The notes under the pieces: model-generated | The model's database searches: none | Told to the model about the DNA's origin: nothing | Seen by the model: the letters and a program-made list of their open reading frames with translations, nothing else | Part shown: positions 1 to 9,542 of the stretch, one piece after another | How positions within the stretch are numbered: the stretch's first letter is position 1 | Layout of the letters: each line of letters opens with the position of its first letter | Assembly (NCBI RefSeq): GCF_002592045.1 | Contig: NZ_MEJG01000003.1 | Location: 62,001-126,000, forward strand | Source of the DNA: Parasaccharibacter apium | Lineage (GTDB): Bacteria; Pseudomonadota; Alphaproteobacteria; Acetobacterales; Acetobacteraceae | DNA: 64,000 nt | Direction: 5' to 3' | Made by a program: the position numbers and the translations under genes

Positions 1-2261
1 CTTCCCCTAGCAAGAGGACGGCACCACCTAATGCCCACCCCCTCCCTGCGGGGAAACAACCTGCCCTCTCCTCTAATGGGGGCGTATCGAACTCTGAGCC
101 TGTTACCTACCTAGCAGACCATGAAAGTTACGATAAAACCGGTTTATTCGTCCTGCAAGGCAATGTCCGTATTTGGCAAGGTGGCCAAGCCCTCCGTGCC
201 GATAAAGTCATTTATGACCGTGCGGCTGGCACGATCACGGCACTTCATCACGTCGCCCTTACTCAACCTGATGGCACTATCGCCTATACAGACCGCGCAG
301 AATTCTCCCACGGGATGAAAGATGATGTCAGCTCCGCCTCTTATGCACGTATGCAAGGCAACGTCAAAATGTCCAGCAGTGGGATGCGACGTAGTAATGG
401 GCGAATAACGGATTTTTCCAACGCTGTTTATACAGCTTGTCCTGTTTGTGCGCAGCACCCTGAGCGTCAACCCATCTGGTCCCTCACTGCACGCAATGTT
501 ACACAGGATAAAGATAACCAAAATCTTGAATTCAACCACGCATGGTTACGGATCCTAGGCTTCCCGGTCTTTTATTTCCCATATTTACCAATCACCGATC
601 CAAGTTCGGACCGCCATAGCGGGTTGCTCAATTTTGATGTTAGACCTCATGACCATTATCTTGGTACGGTACTCAGTGTACCTTACTACTGGGTGATTGA
701 TGGCCATCAGGACGCTACCTTCACACCCCTCATAGGCACAAAATCTGGGCCACAATTAACAGCCAATTATCGTAATCGACTCAATAATGGTTATTTAAAT
801 TTCACCGGTAGTGTAGCCTACGATTCATTACGTAACGAGCCATTCTATAACGCCTTTGGTGAGCGTAGCTATGGGGGGAAAGAACATGGGGCCCAAGCCT
901 ATATTTCCAGCCAGGGGGAATTCAACCTCTCGCCACATTGGCGGGTTGGGTTTAATGCCAATCGCGCTACAGCTGCTAACTATATGCGCGATTACAGCAT
1001 CCCAGGTTATGGTAATGACACACTCAATACCAATGCCTATTTAGAAGGATTTGGTGTTGGCTCCTATCTGCGGTTGGATACGCAGATTTATCAAGGCCTT
1101 AACCAAGGTATTATTAATAATAAAGAACTCCCTTATTCTCTTCCACGCTTTACGTACGACTTCCAGGGAGAGCCAGATGCCCTTGGAGGGCGTCTTACAG
1201 TCCATACGACCGATTTTGTCATTCTACGCGATCGCGGTGCGAATGACCAACGTGGGGAACTCGCCCTCCAATGGGACCGCCCTTGGACCAATAACTGGGG
1301 CCAGCAATGGGTTCTAACCGCCCGTGTTGATTCTATGGTGTATCATGCCACACGTATGCACGAACAACCTCTCTATGAGGAATCCGGCTCGCATGTGAGT
1401 GGGCAAGTCCAACCAACCCTTGCATTAAAGATGAACTGGCCTTTCCTCCGCAGCTTTGCTAAAGGCCATGCTACGCAAATTTTTGAGCCTATTGTGCAGC
1501 TCATTGCTGCCCCCAATACAGGTAGTGCCCTACATCGGCAATTACCTAATGAGGATAGCTTCGCTTACGAATTTACCGATGCGACCCTTTTCTCCCTCAA
1601 CCGTTACATGGGAACAGACAGGCTTGATGGTGGCTTACGCGCCAATGTTGGCTTACATCAGAATTGGAGCTGGAATGGCCGCTCTATCGATATGTTAATT
1701 GGGGAAAGCTTTATCCAGCATCCCACCCGTGGGGGGCCAGCTTATATGATGTATTCTGGCGTCAATCACACCTTCTCCGACCCTGTCGGTCGTATTCAAA
1801 TGACCCCTTCACGTTATTTTGACGTAACGGCACGTGGGCGCTTTAATCCCTATAGCAAGCATTTTGACTATGGTGAGGGGCTCGTCTCTGCTGGCTTGCC
1901 CATCTTCCGCGTTATGGCTGGCTATGTTTATGAACCCAGAACAGCCTATTACTATTACTACACCCCGCGCACGAGCCGCATGGAGCATTCTCGCGTTAAT
2001 AACCCCTTCCTTGGCAAAGTTAGCGAACTTAGCGGTGGTGTCACCGGGCGGTGGAGAGAATATTCCTTTGCCTACTATACCCGGCGCAGCATTGCCCGTA
2101 AGCAATTTGTGGCCAATGGGGGCACAGTCGGCTATTCTAACGACTGTCTCACCCTTAATATTTACGCATCACGTCAAAACACCTATATCGGCGGGCGGCG
2201 TCCTAATGTGACCGTTGGCTTCAGCGTCACGTTCAATTCTCTTGGTACCTTCGGAAACTAA
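1..2261 (+). CDS. lptD: LPS-assembly protein LptD, 5' end outside window
   Basis: LptD is the outer-membrane beta-barrel that, with LptE, inserts lipopolysaccharide into the outer leaflet. The frame is open from base 3, so the start codon and signal peptide lie before the window; about 752 codons remain. The first ~110 visible codons form the periplasmic OstA/LptA-like jellyroll (LFVLQGNVRIWQGGQALRAD), followed by ACPVC and the DPSSDRHSGLL segment typical of the LptD barrel entry. The rest is aromatic-rich, strand-alternating barrel sequence ending in SLGTFGN. A single late cysteine (SNDCLTL) may pair with the early CPVC cysteines, as the LptD disulfides do in E. coli. An ATG at 315 is only an internal methionine. 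surA follows 7 bases after the stop, the usual lptD-surA order. Confidence 0.93.
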   Translation, partial: SPSKRTAPPNAHPLPAGKQPALSSNGGVSNSEPVTYLADHESYDKTGLFVLQGNVRIWQGGQALRADKVIYDRAAGTITALHHVALTQPDGTIAYTDRAEFSHGMKDDVSSASYARMQGNVKMSSSGMRRSNGRITDFSNAVYTACPVCAQHPERQPIWSLTARNVTQDKDNQNLEFNHAWLRILGFPVFYFPYLPITDPSSDRHSGLLNFDVRPHDHYLGTVLSVPYYWVIDGHQDATFTPLIGTKSGPQLTANYRNRLNNGYLNFTGSVAYDSLRNEPFYNAFGERSYGGKEHGAQAYISSQGEFNLSPHWRVGFNANRATAANYMRDYSIPGYGNDTLNTNAYLEGFGVGSYLRLDTQIYQGLNQGIINNKELPYSLPRFTYDFQGEPDALGGRLTVHTTDFVILRDRGANDQRGELALQWDRPWTNNWGQQWVLTARVDSMVYHATRMHEQPLYEESGSHVSGQVQPTLALKMNWPFLRSFAKGHATQIFEPIVQLIAAPNTGSALHRQLPNEDSFAYEFTDATLFSLNRYMGTDRLDGGLRANVGLHQNWSWNGRSIDMLIGESFIQHPTRGGPAYMMYSGVNHTFSDPVGRIQMTPSRYFDVTARGRFNPYSKHFDYGEGLVSAGLPIFRVMAGYVYEPRTAYYYYYTPRTSRMEHSRVNNPFLGKVSELSGGVTGRWREYSFAYYTRRSIARKQFVANGGTVGYSNDCLTLNIYASRQNTYIGGRRPNVTVGFSVTFNSLGTFGN

Positions 2262-2268
2262 CTTCGTT

Positions 2269-3633
2269 ATGGCTTTTTACTCTCGTTTTTCGCGTTTTGT
2301 TTTACTCTCTCTTCTTACCTCTGCAACCGCTCTAACTGGTAGTCAGGCCAGTGCAAAGTCGCACATACAAGCTGCACCTTCGCATCAAGACGCCGTATCC
2401 CCCACACTCGCCACGGAAGACCAAATTATTGCTATCGTGAATGGGGAAATCCTCACCCAACGCGATATTGAGGACCGGGCACGCCTTTTTGTTATCTCCA
2501 CTGGCCTTGCTCCCAACCCCGATGTGATGGAACGCTTACGCGGGCAGCTCATCCAACAGCTCATTAACGAGCGGCTGAAAATGCAAGAAATCCTCCGCCG
2601 GCATATCAATGTCGAGCCGGAACAAATTGCTGAAGCCATCCGCACCATTGAGACACGCAATGGCATGCCAGAAAACGCCCTTCGCAACCGGCTTAAAGCT
2701 GATGGCGTATCGCTTACGACCTTAATCGACCAAATCCGCGTTCAAATTGGATGGATGCAAGTGCTGCGTGAAGAGCTAGGGGCTCGCAGCCGCGTTACAC
2801 CACTGCAAATCACCCAGCGTGAGGAAGCCCTACAACGCGAGGCCGGACGCCCGCAATATCTCATCAGCGAGATCTTCGTCCCTGTAAATGACCCTCGCCA
2901 TGACGCTACAGAGCTGGCCTTTACCCAAACCATCATCAACCAATTACGTAATGGGGCCCCATTTGCGATTGTAGCAGCGCAATTCTCCCAGGACCAATCC
3001 GCCCTACAAGGTGGCTCTCGCGGTTGGATGCAGGAAGATAATATCGAGCCAGAAGTCCTCCCTATCGTCCAGAAAATGCCGGAAAATGCTATCTCCAACC
3101 CTATTAAGGTACCGGGGGGCTATGAGATTGTCACCGTCCTTGCACGCCGGACAATTGGTAAGCAGATGGGCACAATCCTCAATATGAGGCAGGCTTTCTT
3201 CCCCTTCAGCACCCAACTGGACCCTTCCAACCCCACCGACCAGCAAAAACTCGCTCTACAAAAAGCGATTCATGAATCACAGACCATCAAAACATGTGAG
3301 GAGATGGAGGCACTCAATACCTCACTGGGCAATAGCCGCCCCAGTAACCCAGGTTTGCAAGTTGAGGAGCGTCTCGCCCCCCAGATGAAGGCCGTTGTTG
3401 ATAAAATCGCTACAGGTCATACATCCCGCCCCCTCATCGCCCCAGATGGCATTGCCTTGCTCATGGTTTGCTCCCGCGAGCAACGCAACTTAGCCCAGCA
3501 AACTCCTGGTCAAATTGCGGACCAGTTGATGAATGAGCGTGTTGAACAAGCCTCCCAGCAGCTCCAACGCGCATTACGCCGGACAGCCATCATCAAAATC
3601 CGCCCGGCGGCTAAAACTGTTCTCACCCCTTGA
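2269..3633 (+). CDS. surA: Periplasmic chaperone / peptidyl-prolyl isomerase SurA
   Basis: SurA escorts unfolded outer-membrane proteins, LptD among them, through the periplasm. I start it at ATG 2269, giving 454 residues, because this directly exposes a Sec signal peptide (MAFYSRFSRF, a hydrophobic core, then SQASA). An upstream in-frame start at 2215 would lie inside lptD and bury the signal. The SurA N-terminal helical domain begins around residue 50 (IAIVNGEILTQRDIEDRA). A parvulin domain covers about residues 190-295 (YLISEIFVPV, then FSQDQSALQGGSRGW, then VPGGYEIVTVL). A second, degenerate parvulin-like region follows. The stop overlaps the rsmA start as TGATG, so the two are probably translationally coupled. 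No pdxA lies between them. Confidence 0.93.
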   Translation: MAFYSRFSRFVLLSLLTSATALTGSQASAKSHIQAAPSHQDAVSPTLATEDQIIAIVNGEILTQRDIEDRARLFVISTGLAPNPDVMERLRGQLIQQLINERLKMQEILRRHINVEPEQIAEAIRTIETRNGMPENALRNRLKADGVSLTTLIDQIRVQIGWMQVLREELGARSRVTPLQITQREEALQREAGRPQYLISEIFVPVNDPRHDATELAFTQTIINQLRNGAPFAIVAAQFSQDQSALQGGSRGWMQEDNIEPEVLPIVQKMPENAISNPIKVPGGYEIVTVLARRTIGKQMGTILNMRQAFFPFSTQLDPSNPTDQQKLALQKAIHESQTIKTCEEMEALNTSLGNSRPSNPGLQVEERLAPQMKAVVDKIATGHTSRPLIAPDGIALLMVCSREQRNLAQQTPGQIADQLMNERVEQASQQLQRALRRTAIIKIRPAAKTVLTP

Positions 3634-4475
3634 TGGCAGTACCAACCGCGCTCCCTTCTTTGCGTGAGAGCATCCGCCATCATGGGTTGGATGCTCTTAA
3701 AGCGCTAGGGCAACATTTTTTGCTCGACCCAACCCTCTGTATGCGTATTGCCGCTTTGGGGGGTAATCTCGCCAAAACGCATATTATAGAGGTAGGCCCC
3801 GGCCCCGGCGGGCTGACCCGTGCATTGCTAGACTCCAACGCACAGAGTGTTCATGCTGTAGAGATTGACCGCCGCGCTTGGCCTCTCCTTGAAGAGCTAC
3901 AGGCCCATTATCCTGAGCAGCTACATATTGTCCGGCAAGATGCCCTAAAGCTAGATGCTACCCAGCTTACCCCCGCACCACGGCAAATTATCGCTAACTT
4001 ACCCTATAATGTCGCTACACCCCTTTTGATAAATTGGCTACGCCAAGCCGCGCAATGGTCGCGCATGGTCTTGATGTTCCAAAAAGAGGTCGCAGAGCGC
4101 ATTTGCGCCGCGCCAGGCAGTGCCGCTTATGGACGGTTAGCCGTACTCGCCCAATGGTGCGCAGAATGTTCCATCGCGCTGACATTGCCGCCGGGGGCCT
4201 TCTCCCCCCCACCAAATGTTCATTCTGCTGTGGCCCTCATCATCCCCCATGCTGAGCAGCCCGCACCCGCCCTTTTTAAAGCCATGGAGCAAGTAACGGC
4301 TGCCGCCTTCGGCCAACGGCGCAAAATGCTACGGGCGGCTCTTAAACCCATCAAAGGGAGCATCTTGCTAGAAGAAGCAGGCATCGACCCAACACGCCGG
4401 GCCGAAACCCTCACCATTGCCGAGTTTGACACACTCGCCCATTGCCATTTACGCCAGCAACAACGCCCCTCCTAA
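3633..4475 (+). CDS. rsmA: 16S rRNA (A1518/A1519-N6)-dimethyltransferase RsmA (KsgA)
   Basis: RsmA dimethylates two adjacent adenines in helix 45 of 16S rRNA during late 30S assembly. The 280-residue length fits the family. Visible motifs are LGQHFLLD near the N-terminus, the SAM-binding motif I EVGPGPGGLT at about residue 53, the acidic VEIDRRAW, and the catalytic NLPYNV at about residue 122. The ATG at 3633 overlaps the surA stop; a TTG one codon earlier is possible but less likely. It closes the lptD-surA-rsmA operon, and the convergent cfa gene ends 15 bases beyond its stop. It contains an intact run of seven C (4204-4210), useful as a check on homopolymer calling in this assembly. Confidence 0.95.
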   Translation: MAVPTALPSLRESIRHHGLDALKALGQHFLLDPTLCMRIAALGGNLAKTHIIEVGPGPGGLTRALLDSNAQSVHAVEIDRRAWPLLEELQAHYPEQLHIVRQDALKLDATQLTPAPRQIIANLPYNVATPLLINWLRQAAQWSRMVLMFQKEVAERICAAPGSAAYGRLAVLAQWCAECSIALTLPPGAFSPPPNVHSAVALIIPHAEQPAPALFKAMEQVTAAAFGQRRKMLRAALKPIKGSILLEEAGIDPTRRAETLTIAEFDTLAHCHLRQQQRPS

Positions 4476-4490
4476 ACGGAGGGCACGCGC

Positions 4491-5720
4491 TTAAGCCTCG
4501 TCCTTTGCTCGCTGGGCTTGCTCGGCTACAAACATATAATCCCGCGTAAGAGGCACGGCTTCAATATCCCGTGTGATTTGAAGTTGAAAATTCATATGGC
4601 CTTGGATGCGGAAAGCAAGCTCACTGGCGAGCAAATAAAGCTCGAACATCCGCACAAAACGCTCATCGTATAAGGCTCGCACTTTATCCTTATTCGCCTC
4701 GAAGCGCACACGCCAATGAGCGAGTGTTTTCGCATAGTGCAACCGCCAGACCTCACAATCTGTCAGCCACAAGCCTGTCTGCTCCAACGCGGCAAGCGTC
4801 TCGCTTAAAGCGGGAGAATAACCACCGGGGAAGATATATTTCGAAATCCACGGATTGGTCATACCCGGGCCGTCCATCCGCCCGATGGAATGAATAACCG
4901 CAACACCTTCTGGTCGTAATAACCGCTTGATATGGTTGAAGAAGCTCTCGTACTGCCGTACCCCCACATGCTCGAACATCCCCACGGAGACGATACGATC
5001 AAACTGCCTATTCAGCGTCCGATAATCCAGCAGCTCGAAAGAGACCAAACCCTCTAGCCCTTCATCTTTCGCCCGTTGCCGCGCTACTTGCAGTTGCTCG
5101 ACTGAGAGGGTAATGCCCGTTACCTTCACACCATAATCACGCGCAAGCGTAAGGGCCATCCCACCCCAACCGCAGCCAATATCTAAGACCTCCAGCCCGG
5201 CATGATCGAGCTTCAATTTTGCGGCGATATGACGCTTCTTAGCAATTTGTGCGTCATCCAGCGACATGTCATCATGCTCGAAATAAGCGCAGGAATATTG
5301 CCGGTCTTTATCCAAAAACAGCTCATATAAGCTGCCATTAAGATCATAATGATGCGCTACATTGGTACGGGAGCGTTTTAGCGAATTAAGAGGGCGCAAA
5401 ACGCGGCTAACATACCGCAATTTACCACTAATATCCTCACTTAACAGCCCACCACGTTCGACATTAGGGATAAGTGTCCACAACACATCCTCAAGAGAAC
5501 ATCCATCGGGGACGACCGTCCCGTTCATATATTCTTCCCCGAAAGCCAAAGCTGGCTTCAAGGCTAAAGCACGTTCTGCCGCGGCTGATAAAATACGGAT
5601 AGCGGATTCATGTCCAGGCTGCTTCCCTTGATAATGCTGCCTCGTTCCATCGCTATAAGTGACGCTCAAGCTCCCAAAATAGATGAACCGCTTTAGCAAG
5701 GCATCAAGAACCGACTTCAT
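4491..5720 (-). CDS. cfa: Cyclopropane-fatty-acyl-phospholipid synthase
   Basis: This SAM-dependent enzyme adds a methylene bridge to unsaturated acyl chains of membrane phospholipids, a modification linked to acid and ethanol tolerance. The chosen ATG gives 409 residues; a TTG six codons upstream is possible. The N-terminal part holds the lipid-binding region (VTYSDGTRQHYQGKQPG). The methyltransferase core starts near residue 175 with VLDIGCGWGGMAL and continues with GITLSVEQ, RIVSVGMFEHVG and the downstream FPGGYSPAL segment of CFA synthases. It stands alone on the minus strand between the rplI terminator and the convergent rsmA. A short reading frame with a strong ribosome-binding site lies just upstream of it (5745-5834). 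Confidence 0.93.
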   Translation of the reverse strand: MKSVLDALLKRFIYFGSLSVTYSDGTRQHYQGKQPGHESAIRILSAAAERALALKPALAFGEEYMNGTVVPDGCSLEDVLWTLIPNVERGGLLSEDISGKLRYVSRVLRPLNSLKRSRTNVAHHYDLNGSLYELFLDKDRQYSCAYFEHDDMSLDDAQIAKKRHIAAKLKLDHAGLEVLDIGCGWGGMALTLARDYGVKVTGITLSVEQLQVARQRAKDEGLEGLVSFELLDYRTLNRQFDRIVSVGMFEHVGVRQYESFFNHIKRLLRPEGVAVIHSIGRMDGPGMTNPWISKYIFPGGYSPALSETLAALEQTGLWLTDCEVWRLHYAKTLAHWRVRFEANKDKVRALYDERFVRMFELYLLASELAFRIQGHMNFQLQITRDIEAVPLTRDYMFVAEQAQRAKDEA

Positions 5721-5744
5721 CGCGCTATTCCATCCCAATCCGGA

Positions 5745-5834
5745 TCAAAACAGTTTTATTTTATAGAGACATATAGTCCCAACCGAGTTCATTAATATTT
5801 GCACAATATGGAAAGATAACAAGCCCTCTTCCAT
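5745..5834 (-). CDS. Possible 29-residue leader peptide upstream of cfa
   Basis: Directly after the rplI terminator the minus strand reads AGGAGG, four to five bases, then ATG, opening a 29-codon frame (MEEGLLSFHIVQILMNSVG, then TICLYKIKLF). It stops 24 bases before the cfa ATG. The ribosome-binding site is better than that of cfa itself, so the frame could be a leader whose translation couples to cfa. There is no homology I recognise and no codon-level evidence of selection. It may equally be a chance frame in an untranslated leader. Confidence 0.25.
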   Translation of the reverse strand: MEEGLLSFHIVQILMNSVGTICLYKIKLF

Positions 5835-5846
5835 CGTCCTCCTAAA

Positions 5847-5881
5847 ATAAAAAACCCGGCAGAGCATACTCCGCCGGGTTT
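5847..5881 (-). terminator. Rho-independent terminator after rplI
   Basis: Read on the minus strand the stem is AACCCGGC, a 12-base loop, then GCCGGGTT, followed directly by TTTTATTTTA. It sits about 30 bases after the rplI stop and should end the rpsF-rpsR-rplI transcript before cfa. Confidence 0.9.
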
Positions 5882-5913
5882 CTATAAGGTCTCTTAAAAG
5901 AGCCGAAAGCCCA

Positions 5914-6543
5914 TTAGCCCTCGTGACCTGTGCCCTCTGCCACTTCGCCTTGAGCAGCTTTAGCAGCAGCTTCGGCGGCCTCAGCGGCAGCTTCTTCAGC
6001 GGCTTGCTCGGCATGAAGCTCACCAAGGATATTATCCTCTTCCTCTTCCTGACCGATAACCTCACCGCGTGCCTGACGCTCCGCTTCCTCCTCAGAGCGT
6101 GCCACATTAACAGTCACCTGAATGGACACTTCTGGATGAAGGATAATACGTGCCTCTACCAGGCCAAGCACCTTAATGGGCTCATCCAACACAACTTGCT
6201 GACGAGAAACCGTCAAACCAGCTGCTGTAGCGGCTGCTGCAATATCACGCGGGGTGACAGAGCCATAAAGGCTGCCACTATCACCTGCCTGACGGATCAA
6301 CGTCACGCTCAAGCCGTGCATACGCTCGGAGAGACGCTCGGCCTCCTCACGCTTACGGATGTTCTGAGCTTCCAGCTGAGCGCGCTCTGTCTCAAAACGC
6401 GCACGGTTAGCCTCTGTTGCACGCAGAGCCTTGCCTTTAGGCAGAAGGAAGTTACGCGCATAACCTGGCTTCACATGGACGACATCGCCCATCTGGCCAA
6501 GATTTTCCACACGTTGAAGCAGAATCAATGATGTCTGGGACAT
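5914..6543 (-). CDS. rplI: 50S ribosomal protein bL9
   Basis: bL9 is a two-lobed protein that binds 23S rRNA near the L1 stalk and helps maintain reading frame. The N-terminal rRNA-binding lobe is plain ([21 protein letters not shown], then [12 protein letters not shown]), followed by the long connecting helix and the C-terminal lobe ([16 protein letters not shown], then [10 protein letters not shown]). At 209 residues it is longer than the roughly 150 of E. coli because of an acidic, alanine/glutamate-rich tail after about residue 150. Such tails are common in alphaproteobacteria. It is the last gene of the rpsF-rpsR-rplI operon and is followed by a clear terminator. Confidence 0.96.
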   Translation of the reverse strand: MSQTSLILLQRVENLGQMGDVVHVKPGYARNFLLPKGKALRATEANRARFETERAQLEAQNIRKREEAERLSERMHGLSVTLIRQAGDSGSLYGSVTPRDIAAAATAAGLTVSRQQVVLDEPIKVLGLVEARIILHPEVSIQVTVNVARSEEEAERQARGEVIGQEEEEDNILGELHAEQAAEEAAAEAAEAAAKAAQGEVAEGTGHEG

Positions 6544-6553
6544 GTCGCGCTCC

Positions 6554-6838
6554 TCAGTTTACAACATAGGGGAGCAGAGCGAGGAAGCGGGCGCGCTTAA
6601 TCGCCTGCGCCAGTTCACGCTGCTTTTTAGCCGACACTGCCGTGATGCGGCTGGGGACAATCTTGCCACGCTCGGAAAGGAAGCGGCTGAGCAAGCGCAC
6701 ATCCTTATAATCGATCTTCGGTGCATTCGCCCCGGAGAATGGGCAGGATTTGCGACGACGGTAAAAAGGACGACGTGCCCCTACAGCCAGACGACGTGTA
6801 GCGGGATTGACAGATTGTGTCGTGTTTGTCTCTGACAT
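6554..6838 (-). CDS. rpsR: 30S ribosomal protein bS18
   Basis: bS18 binds together with bS6 to the 30S platform. The 94-residue product carries the family core ([63 protein letters not shown]). The N-terminus has about 15 extra residues rich in Thr and Asn. It lies 6 bases after rpsF and 10 bases before rplI, so the three are co-transcribed as in most bacteria. Confidence 0.97.
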   Translation of the reverse strand: MSETNTTQSVNPATRRLAVGARRPFYRRRKSCPFSGANAPKIDYKDVRLLSRFLSERGKIVPSRITAVSAKKQRELAQAIKRARFLALLPYVVN

Positions 6839-6844
6839 GCTCTC

Positions 6845-7294
6845 TTACTCCGCTTCATCCACGTGATCACGCGTCTCGGAAGACTCGTTCTGACGACGGC
6901 CGCCACGGCCACTCTCATAACGGCCACCACTGCGGGAACCCCCACGGGACCCACGCTCACCACCGCGATCATCCTTGCGGGACAAAATCGGAGACGGTGT
7001 CTCGTCAATCTCATCCACACGCAGCGTCATCAGGCGGAGAACATCCTCATTCAGGCCCATTTGGCGTGTCAGCTCATTCATCGCCTCAACCGGGGCTTCA
7101 ATCCCCAGCAGGACGTAATGGCCCTTACGGTTCTTCTTGATACGATAAGCCAGGGTCCGCAGGCCCCAGAACTCACGCTTGCGGATAGTGCCGCCATGCT
7201 CGCCAAGAAGTGTTGAGATGGTCTCGACCAAGGCTTCAACCTGAGCCTGAGAGACATCATTACGTGCAATCAGCACGGTCTCATAAAGTGGCAT
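6845..7294 (-). CDS. rpsF: 30S ribosomal protein bS6 with Arg/Gly-rich tail
   Basis: bS6 pairs with bS18 on the 30S platform. The ferredoxin-like fold is recognisable (MPLYETVLIARNDVS, KREFWGLRTLAYRIKKNRKG, HYVLLGIEAP, DVLRLMTLRVDE). The last ~45 residues (about 105-149) form a disordered Arg/Gly/Ser-rich tail (RGGERGSRGGSRSGGR) that ends acidic, longer than the E. coli tail. First gene of rpsF-rpsR-rplI. The 158-base interval between the rpoD stop and this start must hold its promoter and leader; I see no convincing -35/-10 pair there. Confidence 0.96.
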   Translation of the reverse strand: MPLYETVLIARNDVSQAQVEALVETISTLLGEHGGTIRKREFWGLRTLAYRIKKNRKGHYVLLGIEAPVEAMNELTRQMGLNEDVLRLMTLRVDEIDETPSPILSRKDDRGGERGSRGGSRSGGRYESGRGGRRQNESSETRDHVDEAE

Positions 7295-7452
7295 GAAAAC
7301 TCCCTTCGGATAAGGTCAACCCGGACCAACCCAGTGCTGGCCTGAACACATCGCCTCCATAGGCAATGCCGGGTATAGCCGTTGCGCCGCCATAGCGCAC
7401 GGCAGGGAAAGCGGCCTTAGATCATAAAAACCGCTTAAAAGCAAGACGTCAC

Positions 7453-9399
7453 TTAATCATCCAAGAAGGAACGGAGTTTACGGCTACGGCTTGGATGTTT
7501 GAGCTTACGCAGAGCTTTCGCCTCAATTTGACGGATACGCTCGCGCGTCACGTTAAACTGTTGACCGACTTCTTCCAGCGTATGATCGGTGTTCATACCA
7601 ATACCGAAGCGCATACGCAGCACACGCTCCTCACGCGGGGTCAAAGATGCCAGAACGCGCGTTGTGGCCTCCCGCAAGTTTGTTTGAATCGCTGCATCTA
7701 GCGGGATAACGGCTGTTTTATCCTCAATAAAATCACCGAGATGGCTATCTTCCTCATCCCCAATGGGGGTCTCAAGAGAAATCGGCTCTTTAGCGATCTT
7801 GAGGACCTTCCGCACCTTCTCTAGCGGCATACCGAGCTTCTCGGCTAATTCCTCCGGGGCAGGCTCACGGCCAATCTCATGGAGCATCTGCCGTGATGTC
7901 CGCACCAACTTGTTGATCGTCTCAATCATATGAACGGGGATGCGGATGGTCTTGGCTTGGTCAGCAATAGAGCGTGTAATCGCCTGCCGAATCCACCATG
8001 TTGCATAGGTGGAGAACTTATAACCACGGCGATATTCAAACTTATCAACCGCCTTCATCAGCCCAATATTGCCTTCCTGAATCAAATCCAAGAACTGCAA
8101 CCCACGATTTGTATATTTCTTGGCAATCGAAATCACCAAACGCAGGTTAGCCTCAATCATCTCCTTCTTCGCACGGGTGGAATCACGCTCCCCACGCGAA
8201 ATGGTTTGATAAACGAGGCGGAACTCATCAACAGGTAATCCTGCCTCCTTTGAGAGAGCAGCGACTTCCTCACGCATTTTCTCCAACGCGGGGAGATGTT
8301 TGCCTGTCAGGGTTTTCCATCCCTTACCGGTAAGCTGGCAAATCCCTTCAATCCAATCTGGAGCTAACTCCTGATGACGGTATTGATTCATAAAATCTTC
8401 ACGCGGAATTTTACAAGTCTCCGCCAAACGCAGCATCCGCCCCTCAACGGTGTTCAGCCGCTGCACATGCGCTTTAAGAGATTGGACGAGCTCCTCAATG
8501 CGATTGTTATGCAGATGCATCCGCTCCACAAGGGAGACAAGCTCTGTCCGCAATGCATTATATTTTTTCTCATCTGTATCGGATGCTTCACGCCCTTCCA
8601 TCAAAGCAGCAAGACGTTGGCTCTGCATCTTAATAAGTTTTTGGTAGAGAGGCTCAAATGCTTCAAACATCAGCATAATATCGGGGCGAAGCTTTTCCTC
8701 TAATGCGGAAAGGGACAAGCCACTCCCCTCATTACCACTTCCTTCCCCCTCATTATCCTCAGCATCATCATCGGATTCATCTTCCTCCTCTGATGCTAAA
8801 TCCTCCATCTCTTCAGGAGATTCAGGGTCACTTTGACTCGCCTCAAGATCAATCACTTCACGTAGCAGCAGGGTTTCATTTTTAAGCTGCTCGTACCATC
8901 CCAAAATAGATTGGAAGGTCAGCGGGCTACGACATAACCCACCGATCATCTCCCCACGCCCAGCCTCAATGCGCTTGGCAATGGCGATCTCCCCCTCGCG
9001 AGAGAGCAGCTCCACAGCCCCCATCTCGCGCAGATACATCCGCACGGGGTCATCGGTACGGCTTGCTGCTACGGCATCAATATTACCGCCCGCATTTTCA
9101 TCTTCTGATGAATCTTCATTAGCGGACTGCTCTTCCTCCTCCCCGCTACCCTCTTCATCCTTATCCGCACTCTCCACAACCTGAATCCCCATCTCGGAGA
9201 AGGCGGCCATAATATCCTCAATCTGCTCGGAGGACATCTTATCTTGAGGGAGGACAGCGTTAAGCTCATCAAATGTAATATGCCCGCCAGCACGTCCTTT
9301 GGCGATCAGCTTCTTAACAGCAGCAGACTGCACATCAAGCGGAGAGCTATCCGGCTCTGGTGCATTCCGGTCTGATCCAGAGGCTGATTTGATGGCCAT
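7453..9399 (-). CDS. rpoD: RNA polymerase primary sigma factor RpoD (sigma-70)
   Basis: The housekeeping sigma factor that directs RNA polymerase to most promoters. It has 648 residues. Region 1.1 is near residues 25-95 and region 1.2 near 115-145 ([20 protein letters not shown]). A non-conserved segment follows with a strongly acidic Glu/Asp/Ser stretch around 185-225. Region 2 is near 415-475 ([20 protein letters not shown], then [17 protein letters not shown]). Region 3 follows, and region 4 covers about 590-648 ([20 protein letters not shown]). It lies directly downstream of dnaG, keeping the classic dnaG-rpoD part of the macromolecular-synthesis operon. The 143-base gap to dnaG contains a possible separate promoter. 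Confidence 0.98.
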   Translation of the reverse strand: MAIKSASGSDRNAPEPDSSPLDVQSAAVKKLIAKGRAGGHITFDELNAVLPQDKMSSEQIEDIMAAFSEMGIQVVESADKDEEGSGEEEEQSANEDSSEDENAGGNIDAVAASRTDDPVRMYLREMGAVELLSREGEIAIAKRIEAGRGEMIGGLCRSPLTFQSILGWYEQLKNETLLLREVIDLEASQSDPESPEEMEDLASEEEDESDDDAEDNEGEGSGNEGSGLSLSALEEKLRPDIMLMFEAFEPLYQKLIKMQSQRLAALMEGREASDTDEKKYNALRTELVSLVERMHLHNNRIEELVQSLKAHVQRLNTVEGRMLRLAETCKIPREDFMNQYRHQELAPDWIEGICQLTGKGWKTLTGKHLPALEKMREEVAALSKEAGLPVDEFRLVYQTISRGERDSTRAKKEMIEANLRLVISIAKKYTNRGLQFLDLIQEGNIGLMKAVDKFEYRRGYKFSTYATWWIRQAITRSIADQAKTIRIPVHMIETINKLVRTSRQMLHEIGREPAPEELAEKLGMPLEKVRKVLKIAKEPISLETPIGDEEDSHLGDFIEDKTAVIPLDAAIQTNLREATTRVLASLTPREERVLRMRFGIGMNTDHTLEEVGQQFNVTRERIRQIEAKALRKLKHPSRSRKLRSFLDD

Positions 9400-9447
9400 G
9401 CGTCTCTCCGTTAACTTTGCTCAAAAGCCACTACTAGGGGCAGCATG

Positions 9448-9476
9448 GAATTGGTTAATCCTGCCCACCAAGTCAA
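9448..9476 (-). promoter_or_regulatory. Possible rpoD promoter
   Basis: On the minus strand, TTGACT (9471-9476) is followed after 17 bases by CAATTC (9448-9453), about 50 bases upstream of the rpoD ATG. The -35 is good but the -10 is poor, so this is only a candidate for independent rpoD transcription downstream of dnaG. Confidence 0.3.
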
Positions 9477-9542
9477 GGACTGATATGTGAGAAACTTACG
9501 ATTCCCTTGTTTTAGTTATAGGAATAGCACTATCTTTAGGCC

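Noticed and set aside
2215-2268. An 18-residue N-terminal extension of SurA
   Set aside because: It lies inside lptD and would place charged sequence before the signal peptide.
5923-6531. A 202-codon plus-strand frame opposite rplI
   Set aside because: It mirrors bL9 codons on the other strand and has no family features. Similar long antisense frames opposite other ribosomal protein genes and rpoD were rejected for the same reason.
7314-7327. A GGTC-AACCCG-GACC hairpin in the rpsF leader as an S6:S18 riboregulator
   Set aside because: Only four base pairs and no clear match to the known rpsF leader fold; a covariance-model search would be needed.
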